6,630 nt of DNA from Candidatus Hecatellales archaeon B24 (GTDB lineage Archaea > Thermoproteota > Bathyarchaeia > Hecatellales > Hecatellaceae): the NCBI GenBank assembly GCA_001593855.1, contig LUCC01000054.1:1-6630 (forward strand). The letters run 5' to 3'. The notes under the pieces were generated by a model that was given only the letters and a program-made list of their open reading frames with translations, did not search any database and was not told where the DNA came from. The stretch's first letter is position 1; every line of letters begins with the position of its first letter. Of this stretch, positions 1 through 5,662 are shown piece after piece. The position numbers and the translations under genes were made by a program.

Positions 1-711
1 ACTGGAGGGGTAAGCGAGGAAACAGCCAGAAAAGTCACCCTATGGGCTCTGGAGGGAACCGGCCTGAAAATCGAGGACATCCACTACGTGGTCGGCACCG
101 GATATGGAAGAGTAAACGTTCCCTTCGCCAACCGAACCATAACCGAAATCGCCTGCCACGCCAGGGGGGCCCACTACATTTACGGTCCCACCGTCCGCAC
201 AGTGCTTGACATCGGAGGGCAGGACTGCAAAGCCATAAGATGCGACGAGAAAGGTAAGGTTGTATCGTTCCTCATGAACGATAAATGCGCAGCTGGAACT
301 GGTAGAGGGCTTGAAGTGTTCGCCGACCTAATAGGGGTTCCCGTGGAGGAGCTGGGCAAGGTTTCACTGGATGTTGAAAAGGAGCCTCCCCCGGTAAGCA
401 ACACCTGCGTAGTCTTCGCGAAGGCTGAAGCCCTACGCCTGCTACGTCAGGGATGGCCTAAAGAGAAGGTTGCCGCAGCCTTCCACCTAGCCATGGTCGA
501 CCGGATAATAGACCTGCTGAACAGGGTTGGCATAGAAAAGGACTTCGTAATCACCGGTGGAGTGGCTAAAAACGTGGGTATAGCGTCAAGGCTTGAAAAG
601 GCTTTAGGCATTAAACCCTTAGAACCTATGTTCGACCCCATACTTGCCGGCTCGGTGGGTGCGGCTCTCTTCGCTAAAGTCCTCAGAGAGAAGGAGCTAG
701 GTCTACGCTAG
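1..711 (+). CDS. BadF/BadG/HgdC-family ATPase (acyl-CoA dehydratase activase or benzoyl-CoA reductase ATPase subunit), 5'-truncated
   Basis: The frame is open from base 1, so the N-terminus (by family length roughly 30 to 45 residues, including the first phosphate loop) lies outside the window; 236 residues are visible. Proteins of this family hydrolyse ATP and pass one electron from ferredoxin to a 2-hydroxyacyl-CoA dehydratase or class I benzoyl-CoA reductase. Visible hallmarks: TGYGR (33-37), the ASKHA-fold phosphate motif DIGGQD (70-75), NDKCAAGTGRGLE (93-105) and NTCVVFA (134-140). Cys96 and Cys136 correspond in spacing to the two cysteines (127 and 166 in Acidaminococcus HgdC) that hold a [4Fe-4S] cluster between two subunits. 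The adenosine motif TGGVAKN is at 185-191. From memory, the PPVSNTCVVFAKAEA stretch and the RQGW segment look closer to BcrD/BzdQ than to HgdC, but the substrate cannot be decided without the genes upstream. A ferredoxin gene follows after 15 bases. Confidence 0.93.
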   Translation, partial: TGGVSEETARKVTLWALEGTGLKIEDIHYVVGTGYGRVNVPFANRTITEIACHARGAHYIYGPTVRTVLDIGGQDCKAIRCDEKGKVVSFLMNDKCAAGTGRGLEVFADLIGVPVEELGKVSLDVEKEPPPVSNTCVVFAKAEALRLLRQGWPKEKVAAAFHLAMVDRIIDLLNRVGIEKDFVITGGVAKNVGIASRLEKALGIKPLEPMFDPILAGSVGAALFAKVLREKELGLR

Positions 712-713
712 AA

Positions 714-717
714 GGAG
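714..717 (+). promoter_or_regulatory. Shine-Dalgarno of the ferredoxin gene
   Basis: GGAG lies 9 bases before the ATG at 727 and immediately after the stop of the ATPase gene, which supports translation of the ferredoxin from the same message. It also gives a local reference for normal spacing when judging the odd start of the next gene. Confidence 0.7.
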
Positions 718-726
718 AAAAAAATA

Positions 727-1002
727 ATGCTTGTACACTACGGCTATAAGGACGGCTCAGGAGACTACTTCATCATAATCGACACTGACAAGTGTAACGG
801 CTGCGGCAAATGCGTGGAAGCCTGTCCGGCTGGAGTGCTTGAACTCGTCCCAAACGACTATGACATTGAAGGCGGAATCATGGCTGCAGTAACCGAGGAG
901 CACCGTAAAAAGATAAAGTATCCATGCAAGCCCATAAGCGGAGAAGCAACGCCTCCATGCATTCAAGCCTGCGAACCTAAGGCGATAACGCATTCTTGGT
1001 AG
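727..1002 (+). CDS. Small ferredoxin, one complete [4Fe-4S] motif plus an incomplete second motif
   Basis: A 91-residue soluble ferredoxin, probably cytoplasmic. The first cluster motif is complete: C23-x2-C26-x2-C29-x3-C33-P. The second half has only C67, C78 and C82 in the arrangement C-x10-C-x3-C, ending CEPKAI, so one of the four usual cysteines appears to be missing; that cluster could be [3Fe-4S], could use a non-cysteine ligand, or could be absent. The linker between motifs (about residues 40-62) is longer than in a minimal clostridial ferredoxin. The gene sits 15 bases after the ATPase and just before the flavoprotein, which makes it the likely electron carrier between them. Similar small ferredoxins accompany benzoyl-CoA reductase genes (for example bzdM in Azoarcus). 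The ferredoxin call is firm; the partner assignment is inference from position. Confidence 0.92.
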   Translation: MLVHYGYKDGSGDYFIIIDTDKCNGCGKCVEACPAGVLELVPNDYDIEGGIMAAVTEEHRKKIKYPCKPISGEATPPCIQACEPKAITHSW

Positions 1003-1004
1003 CC

Positions 1005-1010
1005 GGGGGG
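1005..1010 (+). promoter_or_regulatory. Shine-Dalgarno-like G run that decides the flavoprotein start
   Basis: Six G residues directly after the ferredoxin stop could pair with the CCUCC of the 16S 3' end. They lie 6 bases before an in-frame ATT at 1017, normal spacing, but 16 bases before the first ATG (1027), which is in the wrong frame. This favours the ATT unless the sequence has lost a base. Confidence 0.5.
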
Positions 1011-1016
1011 TAAAAA

Positions 1017-3539
1017 ATTCCCAACCATGTTAAACTCTTCATCAACGACACCGAGGTCACCGTTGAGGAAGGGGCTTCCATCCTAGAGGCAGCCCGAAAA
1101 CTCAACATCTATATTCCAGCCATCTGCTACCATCCAGACCTCCCTCCTCCAGGAAAAGTCCAATCTACCGCCGTAGTCTTCCGTGGAGAAGAAAAAATAG
1201 AAGGCGACGCTCCGGAGAAGGAGTTCGAAGGCTGCAGACTCTGCCTGGTTGAAGTTGAAGGCTGGGAAGACCTAGCCCTCGCATGTAGCACGCCAGTCTC
1301 AGAAGGCATGAAGGTTTACACGGACACCCCACAGGTTGTTGAGGCTAGAAAACAAGAGTTAATGCGGATTATGGCGAAGCATCCTCACGCCTGCCTAATC
1401 TGCGCCCAAAAGGAAGGCTGCGACAGGGAGTCGTGTTCAACTGACGTGCCCGTAGATGAGCGGTGCTGTCCGAAGTTTGGAGACTGCGAACTTGAAAAGG
1501 TTGCGGAGTACATCGGGATAAGAGAGGATACCCCCCGATATGTCCCCCAGCATCTGCCTGTAATAGAAAATGAACCCCTGTTCCTCCGGGACTACAACCT
1601 ATGCATAGGATGCACACGCTGCGTGAGAGCATGCCAAGAACTTCGTGGGGTAGGCGCCTTAGGCTTCGTCTACAAGAACGGAGAGGTCATCGTCGGAACC
1701 ATTGCCCCTACACTTAAAGATTCCGACTGCAGGTTCTGCGGTGCCTGCGTGGAGGTCTGCCCCACAGGGGCGCTGATGGACAAGGAATTAAAGGCGGCGG
1801 AACGCGAGGTCGACCTAGTCCCATGTAAATACACCTGTCCGGCCGGCGTAGACGTTCCAAAATATGTATACCTGGTTTCGGAGGGAAGATTTGCTGAGGC
1901 TGCAGCCATAGTCAGGGAGAAGGTTCCGCTTCCAAACATTCTCTCCCACACCTGCTCAAGACCCTGTGAAAACGTTTGCCGTAGGGGGAAGGTGAACGAA
2001 CCTATTTCCATCTGCGCCCTCAAACGTTTCGCCATGGAAAACGACTCTGAAATCTGGAAGCAGAAGCTACATGTCGCTAAGCCCACCGGCAAGAAGGTTG
2101 CCATAATAGGTTCCGGACCAGCTGGGCTAACAGCAGCCTACTATCTTGCCAGGCTAGGCCACTCCGTATCCATCTTCGAGGAAATGCCTGAGCCAGGTGG
2201 AATGCTACGCTACGGAGTTCAAGAATACCGCCTGCCTAGGGAAGTAGTCGAAAAAGACCTTAAAGAAATATTAAGTCTCGGCGTCGAAGTCAAGACAGGC
2301 GTAGTTTTCGGACAGGACCTAACCTTTGAAAGCCTTAGAAACCAAGGTTTCGAAGCCATCCTGCTTGCTGTTGGGCTGCAAAATAGCAGGAAGTTGAAGG
2401 TTGAAGGCTCAGAGCTTGAAGGTATAATGGGAGGCCTTGACTTCCTCAGGGATGTACGGCTCGGGAAAATTACAGGTTTAAAGGGGGAGGTCCTCGTTAT
2501 AGGCGGAGGCAACGTGGCCATGGACGTAGCCCTAACAGCCCTAAGGCTTGGGGCTGACAGAGTGCAGGTGGCATGCCTCGAGAAGCCTGAGGAAATGCCT
2601 GCCTTCCCATGGGAAATAGAACAGGTAGTTGAAGAGGGTATAGCAATTCACAACTCCTACGGGGTTAAAAGAATTTTAGGCGAAAACGGCAGGGTTTCCT
2701 CCGTTGAGCTTATGCATTGCCTCTCTGTTTTCGACAAGGAGGGAAGGTTTAACCCAACCTTTGACGAAACCGTAACGAAAACAATCAAGGCTGACATTTT
2801 AATCCTTGCGATAGGTCAGGCTCCAGACTTCTCATGGCTGAAAACAGACCAGATAAAGGTCTCGAAGGCCGGAACCATAGAGGTCAACCCGGACACCATG
2901 CAGACAAGCATTCCAGGCGTGTTCGCCTGTGGGGACATTGTAAACGGGCCTGCATCCATAGTGGAGGCAGTTGCCTCTGGAAGGAACGCTGCCTTCGCCA
3001 TCGACAGGTATCTGGGAGGCAGTGGAACCCTAGAGGACAGATTCGTGGATGTTGGAGAGATAAGCCGGTGGCTTGGAAGGGAGGAAGGCTTCGCCTACAA
3101 GCCCCGTGTTAAAATGCCCCGTCTGCCCTTAGAAAACCGTAAAGGGAACTTCGCTGAGGTTGAGCTTGGCTTTAACGAGAAGATGGCAGTTGAAGAGGCT
3201 GGTAGATGTCTAAGATGCGACTTAAGGCTGCTGATATCCCCGCCCATACTGCCGCCTGAGAAATGGCTGAAGCTGACAGAGGAAAACGTGGCACAGACCC
3301 CTGAGGCTGAAGGAGTCTTCCAGCTTCTAGACGAGAACAAGGCTGTAATCTACATAAAGGGAACGAGCAACCTGAGAAAGGATTTAGAAGCACAGCTTTC
3401 CAATCCTAAAGCCAAATACTTCATGTATGAGGAGGCGAAAATGTTCACGATGAGGGAAAGCGAGCTTCTGCAGCAATACATTAAAAAGCATGGGAAGCTT
3501 CCTGAACAGAATGTGGAGCTTGAGGAGGACCTATACTAG
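1017..3539 (+). CDS. Fused iron-sulfur flavoprotein: NuoG-like N-terminus, 2[4Fe-4S] ferredoxin, GltD/NfnB-like NAD(P)H oxidoreductase, GIY-YIG-like tail
   Basis: About 840 residues from the chosen ATT; the first ATG in frame is 1308, but it would cut away a clear domain. Numbering from ATT: residues 8-95 are a NuoG/hydrogenase-type [2Fe-2S] domain with C37, C73, C76 and C90, carrying an insertion of roughly 24 residues between the first two cysteines. H122, C126, C129 and C135 form the NuoG-type His/Cys cluster motif, with a further C140. Two [4Fe-4S] ferredoxin motifs follow (C196/199/202/206 and C238/241/244/248). Residues about 268-735 match GltD/NfnB: cysteine-rich cap (C270, C274, C313, C317, C321), FAD motif GSGPAGL (368-374 in region 359-375), NAD(P) motif VIGGGN (494-499) and a second FAD motif GVFACGD (634-640). 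Residues about 764-835 resemble a GIY-YIG fold. No membrane segment is seen. Likely role: moving electrons between NAD(P)H and ferredoxin for the ATPase-driven reductase, as proposed for BzdV-like proteins. NADH versus NADPH is undecided. The class is firm; the exact reaction is inference. Confidence 0.88.
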   Translation: MPNHVKLFINDTEVTVEEGASILEAARKLNIYIPAICYHPDLPPPGKVQSTAVVFRGEEKIEGDAPEKEFEGCRLCLVEVEGWEDLALACSTPVSEGMKVYTDTPQVVEARKQELMRIMAKHPHACLICAQKEGCDRESCSTDVPVDERCCPKFGDCELEKVAEYIGIREDTPRYVPQHLPVIENEPLFLRDYNLCIGCTRCVRACQELRGVGALGFVYKNGEVIVGTIAPTLKDSDCRFCGACVEVCPTGALMDKELKAAEREVDLVPCKYTCPAGVDVPKYVYLVSEGRFAEAAAIVREKVPLPNILSHTCSRPCENVCRRGKVNEPISICALKRFAMENDSEIWKQKLHVAKPTGKKVAIIGSGPAGLTAAYYLARLGHSVSIFEEMPEPGGMLRYGVQEYRLPREVVEKDLKEILSLGVEVKTGVVFGQDLTFESLRNQGFEAILLAVGLQNSRKLKVEGSELEGIMGGLDFLRDVRLGKITGLKGEVLVIGGGNVAMDVALTALRLGADRVQVACLEKPEEMPAFPWEIEQVVEEGIAIHNSYGVKRILGENGRVSSVELMHCLSVFDKEGRFNPTFDETVTKTIKADILILAIGQAPDFSWLKTDQIKVSKAGTIEVNPDTMQTSIPGVFACGDIVNGPASIVEAVASGRNAAFAIDRYLGGSGTLEDRFVDVGEISRWLGREEGFAYKPRVKMPRLPLENRKGNFAEVELGFNEKMAVEEAGRCLRCDLRLLISPPILPPEKWLKLTEENVAQTPEAEGVFQLLDENKAVIYIKGTSNLRKDLEAQLSNPKAKYFMYEEAKMFTMRESELLQQYIKKHGKLPEQNVELEEDLY
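3522..3528 (+). promoter_or_regulatory. Shine-Dalgarno of the 76-residue gene
   Basis: GAGGAGG lies inside the last codons of the flavoprotein, 11 bases before the ATG at 3540. The upstream stop TAG abuts that ATG with no gap (TAGATG), so the two genes are probably translationally coupled. Confidence 0.6.
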
Positions 3540-3770
3540 ATGGGTGGAAAATCGCCTAGGGAGGAAGAGCTTCGGAAGCAAGGATGGATAAGGCAGTTCA
3601 CCGCAAGCGAACCCAGACTGAGTGAGGCAGTAGAACTATACGAGTCACTAGGGTACGAGGTAAAACTAGAACCGGCTATCCCTAGCGAAGCAAATGAAGC
3701 TTGCAGAGAATGCCTGCTCTACGAAGACTGCAAAACTATCTACACAAGGCCTAAGAAACCTCTCAAGTAG
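3540..3770 (+). CDS. Small cysteine-motif protein of unknown function, last gene of the redox operon
   Basis: A 76-residue soluble protein that I cannot assign to a named family. It starts on the base after the flavoprotein stop, with a GAGGAGG ribosome site inside that gene, so the start is well supported and the two products are probably made in fixed ratio. The first half is charged and probably helical (residues 8-38, including SEAVELYESLGYEV). The C-terminus carries C55-x2-C58-x5-C64 followed by KTIYTRPK. Three cysteines in this layout could bind zinc or contribute ligands to an iron-sulfur site, possibly shared with a partner. I have a memory of similar small proteins with a terminal IYTRP motif in anaerobes, but no function. 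Its place suggests a subunit, chaperone or adaptor of the flavoprotein; that is inference only. Confidence 0.85.
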   Translation: MGGKSPREEELRKQGWIRQFTASEPRLSEAVELYESLGYEVKLEPAIPSEANEACRECLLYEDCKTIYTRPKKPLK

Positions 3771-3785
3771 CTCGGGCTTTTTCCC
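3771..3785 (+). terminator. Possible T-rich terminator of the + strand operon
   Basis: The stop of the last operon gene is followed by a GC-rich step (CTCGGGC) and five T residues (3778-3782). Archaeal termination commonly uses short T runs. No strong hairpin is visible. Only 16 bases separate this operon from the convergent gene. Confidence 0.4.
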
Positions 3786-3786
3786 A

Positions 3787-3993
3787 CTAAACTCCCACGT
3801 CAACCATTTCTATGATGATTTGGTTTGCTTCTTGAAGGCTTGAAACGATACGGCTTTTCCAGACTACTCTGCCTGCACGTATACCGATGACTTGGTAGCC
3901 TCCTTCACCCACCTTCTCAATCTTATAGGTTATCGACTGCTCTATAATACGATTCAGGAAAGTCCTAGCCTCATCAGACAATTCTCTAACCAT
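3787..3993 (-). CDS. Hypothetical protein, 68 residues
   Basis: Not recognised. The protein begins MVRELSDEARTFLNRIIEQ, which looks like an amphipathic helix. Residues about 23-50 then read as alternating beta strands (YKIEKVGEGGYQVIGI, RVVWKSRIV), and a closing helix spans about 52-64. This gives a compact helix-strands-helix layout without cysteines, a signal peptide or membrane segments. GAGG (3997-4000) lies 3 bases before the ATG, a short but usable spacing. It lies 48 bases downstream of the 120-residue gene on the same strand and is probably co-transcribed with it. Length, composition and context support a real gene over a chance frame, but less firmly than for the neighbours. Confidence 0.65.
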   Translation of the reverse strand: MVRELSDEARTFLNRIIEQSITYKIEKVGEGGYQVIGIRAGRVVWKSRIVSSLQEANQIIIEMVDVGV

Positions 3994-4026
3994 TTTCCTC
4001 TACCTAAAAAGATAGGAAAGATTTGT

Positions 4027-4036
4027 CGGTTAACCG
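4027..4036. repeat. Perfect 10-base palindrome CGGTTAACCG between two small genes
   Basis: CGGTTAACCG reads the same on both strands and lies 5 bases beyond the stop of the 120-residue gene, in the gap before the 68-residue gene. It could be a binding site, part of a processing signal, or chance. Confidence 0.35.
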
Positions 4037-4041
4037 TGCCT

Positions 4042-4404
4042 TTACGAGCCCCATTCTAAATTGTGCTTTTTAAGGAAAGATAATATCTTCTCAGCAGAGT
4101 TCACCGCTTCTTCAAAGTTTTTAACCTTTGACACTACTAAGCGGGTTTCAGTTGGTTCAATATGCAGTTCAATTCCATCCTTTGCTGCCTCCTCAACGAG
4201 GCCTTTAACCCTCTTAGCGAAGGACTTATCTCTATTTGGAGAGGTTGTAACAAAGCCCAGTCGAGGCCTAAGGTAAATCGTAATCCTTGGTTTTTCAACC
4301 TTCATAATGGTGTCCGTTATAACTCCTGGCATCTCCTCTTCCACAGTAATCGAATACTCAGGGTTTTTCTCAGCAAATTTTTTAGCTAGGTCAAGTAAAC
4401 TCAT
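4042..4404 (-). CDS. Hypothetical protein, 120 residues
   Basis: Not recognised. The chosen start is the ATG at 4404 (MSLLDLAKKFAEKNPEY), preceded by AGGTGGG four bases upstream. A frame extension to GTG 4437 has its SD-like bases overlapping the codon itself and is less likely. The protein is soluble and rich in Lys and Glu. The layout suggests a first helix (2-14), strands (YSITVEEE, RITIYLRPRLGFVTT), a helix (about 59-72, KRVKGLVEEAAKD), a strand pair (IELHIEP, TRLVVSKV) and a final helix (about 96-113, FEEAVNSAEKILSFLKK). This is an alpha/beta sandwich pattern without catalytic or metal motifs that I can name. A TATA-like box lies about 50 bases upstream of the ATG, so it probably heads a two-gene transcript with the 68-residue gene. 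Confidence 0.8.
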   Translation of the reverse strand: MSLLDLAKKFAEKNPEYSITVEEEMPGVITDTIMKVEKPRITIYLRPRLGFVTTSPNRDKSFAKRVKGLVEEAAKDGIELHIEPTETRLVVSKVKNFEEAVNSAEKILSFLKKHNLEWGS

Positions 4405-4408
4405 AATT

Positions 4409-4415
4409 CCCACCT
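4409..4415 (-). promoter_or_regulatory. Shine-Dalgarno selecting ATG 4404
   Basis: On the minus strand AGGTGGG ends four bases before ATG 4404, one of the best ribosome-site matches in the window. It argues against the upstream GTG at 4437 as the start of the 120-residue protein. Confidence 0.65.
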
Positions 4416-4442
4416 TTAATGCGCTTCCATATATCACTCCTT

Positions 4443-4463
4443 AAAAAAATATTTAAAACTTTT
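4443..4463 (-). terminator. T-rich end of the ATP-NAD kinase-like transcript
   Basis: Shortly beyond the TAA of the kinase-like gene, the minus strand has TTTT and then a run of seven T residues (4449-4443). This could end that transcript while the same AT-rich block serves as promoter for the next genes. Confidence 0.4.
4450..4457 (-). promoter_or_regulatory. TATA-like box for the two small - strand genes
   Basis: The minus strand reads TTTAAATA here, close to the archaeal TATA consensus, with purine-rich AAAAGT just upstream where a BRE would lie. Transcription would begin about 25 bases downstream, near 4428, leaving a leader of roughly 24 bases that contains the AGGTGGG ribosome site. 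Confidence 0.5.
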
Positions 4464-4474
4464 CTAAAGCAAGC

Positions 4475-5584
4475 TTATTCTACTCGCATTTCTTGCTCTT
4501 TGCCATACCCTACGATTACGCGGAGTGGTCCCTTAAACCACTTATCAACTTCAGGGTCACCAGTGTCGATTCTCAACTTTTTAAGAGTTTGAAGCTTTTT
4601 TGGGGTAGCGACCACAATAACATTTTCTTTTCCAATAGCCTTCAGAACAGCTGGACTTATCTGCTGATTACCTCTTCCAAAGATAAAGCCCTGACCCCCT
4701 ATAGGTGTCACAATAACCTTAACTCTTTCACCTCTAATTCTCGACAAAATTTGTCTTTCATTAACATCAAACCCGAGAAGTCTTCGATTTTGCACCAGAT
4801 CTACTCCCAACAGCGACTTTCTGACCTTCAAAATCTCAGCTATAGTGTTAACAGTTGTTCCGGGTCCCAGTATGTAAATGGTATCAGGCTCCATTTTCTC
4901 CACAACATACCTTGCAATGGAGAGTTGATGCTCTTTTTCTTCCCGTGTTGCTGGACTTGAAATTTTAGTGGGCTGTATTAGGTCAATTTCAAAGGGTACA
5001 AGCATGTGACCGAAGAGTTTAGCTGAAACTCTACCCATCCTGAAGGCTTCCTCATCTATATCCATGACTTCAGCCCTAGTTAGAGGTAAACCCGTTTGAA
5101 TGAAGGAAGTTAAAAGCCGAATGGCACCTTCGGGATCTATGGCGAAGACTGCTGAGTGAACTTTAACTCCTGCAGGTACACCTAAAACAGGCATGTTAGT
5201 TTCAACAACACTGCAAATGTCCCGGGCAGTTCCATCACCACCCACAAAAACTATGATGTCAACCTTCATCTCCATCATTTCCTTCGCAGCTTTCCTAGTG
5301 TCTTCAGCCGTAGTTCTACCCGGCGTTATAGACCCTATAACTATTGGTGAAAATCCAGCTTCCTTCGCTTCAGCTTCTCCCATTTCATCCGGGTAGGTTA
5401 CCAATTCTATAAGGTAGCTGAGAGGTTTCAGTCCTCTCAAAGTTTCAACGGCTCGAGCTGGAGCTATGGGTTCTGCCCCCAATTCCAAAGCTTTTCGAAG
5501 AATCTCCTTCCCGTCTGTTCCTTTAAGTCCAACACGGCCTCCCATACCAGCGATGGGATTTACAATGAAGCCAAGCTTCTTCAT
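4475..5584 (-). CDS. ATP-NAD kinase family protein (COG3199-like)
   Basis: A 369-residue soluble protein. It has the features of the NAD kinase/diacylglycerol kinase fold: NPIAGMGG at 9-16, GGDGT at 115-119 (the phosphate-donor and metal site of the superfamily), and GVPAGVKVHSAVF at 135-147. Further glycine-rich segments are GPGTT (240-244) and TPIGGQGFIFGRGNQQISP (303-321). The length and order match the COG3199 group, which includes AcoX-like proteins and is longer than canonical PpnK NAD kinases. Members are commonly annotated as phosphorylating NAD, but the substrate is not certain for most of them and the sequence alone does not settle it. The start ATG has GGTGGG 8 bases upstream. The gene follows the TrpB2 gene on the same strand, separated by about 100 bases with a T-rich terminator, so it is probably a separate transcript. 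Confidence 0.88.
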   Translation of the reverse strand: MKKLGFIVNPIAGMGGRVGLKGTDGKEILRKALELGAEPIAPARAVETLRGLKPLSYLIELVTYPDEMGEAEAKEAGFSPIVIGSITPGRTTAEDTRKAAKEMMEMKVDIIVFVGGDGTARDICSVVETNMPVLGVPAGVKVHSAVFAIDPEGAIRLLTSFIQTGLPLTRAEVMDIDEEAFRMGRVSAKLFGHMLVPFEIDLIQPTKISSPATREEKEHQLSIARYVVEKMEPDTIYILGPGTTVNTIAEILKVRKSLLGVDLVQNRRLLGFDVNERQILSRIRGERVKVIVTPIGGQGFIFGRGNQQISPAVLKAIGKENVIVVATPKKLQTLKKLRIDTGDPEVDKWFKGPLRVIVGYGKEQEMRVE

Positions 5585-5592
5585 ATACGCTT

Positions 5593-5598
5593 CCCACC
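5593..5598 (-). promoter_or_regulatory. Shine-Dalgarno of the ATP-NAD kinase-like gene
   Basis: GGTGGG on the minus strand lies 8 bases before ATG 5584 and confirms that start, which is also placed immediately before the NPIAGMGG motif as expected for the family. Confidence 0.65.
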
Positions 5599-5652
5599 GA
5601 AAAGCTTAATTCTATGTTAGAAATCCTTTGGAGCCTTATTTTCACCCTAAAA

Positions 5653-5662
5653 CTTTTAAAAA
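5653..5662 (-). promoter_or_regulatory. Candidate TATA-like element for the ATP-NAD kinase-like gene
   Basis: TTTTTAAAAG on the minus strand lies about 70 bases before the ATG. With start of transcription about 25 bases downstream the leader would be roughly 45 bases. It overlaps the T-rich terminator region of the TrpB2 gene and is only a fair match to the consensus. Confidence 0.3.

Noticed and set aside
1027..1086. ATG at 1027 as an independent small gene of 19 codons before the flavoprotein
   Set aside because: It stops at 1084-1086, has no recognisable content, lies 16 bases from the ribosome site, and overlaps a frame that encodes a clear [2Fe-2S] domain.
1308..1310. ATG 1308 as the start of the flavoprotein
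   Set aside because: It falls within the [2Fe-2S] domain just after C90 and would discard three conserved cysteine motifs encoded upstream in the same frame; no ribosome site precedes it.
1670..2104. Minus-strand open frame of 144 codons inside the flavoprotein gene
   Set aside because: It is antisense to a region with strong conserved motifs; its translation is low in complexity (rich in Ser, Thr and Leu) with no domain or ribosome site.
2834..3112. Plus-strand frame of 92 codons inside the flavoprotein gene
   Set aside because: It is an out-of-frame shadow of the FAD/NAD(P) domain, rich in Arg and Gly, with no recognisable motif.
4405..4437. GTG 4437 as start of the 120-residue protein, adding 11 residues
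   Set aside because: SD-like AAGGA touches the GTG with no spacing, whereas ATG 4404 has AGGTGGG at usable distance.
4493..4960. Plus-strand frame of 155 codons opposite the ATP-NAD kinase-like gene
   Set aside because: The minus strand carries GGDGT and other family motifs; the plus-strand product is rich in Ser, Asn and Leu, without motifs or ribosome site.
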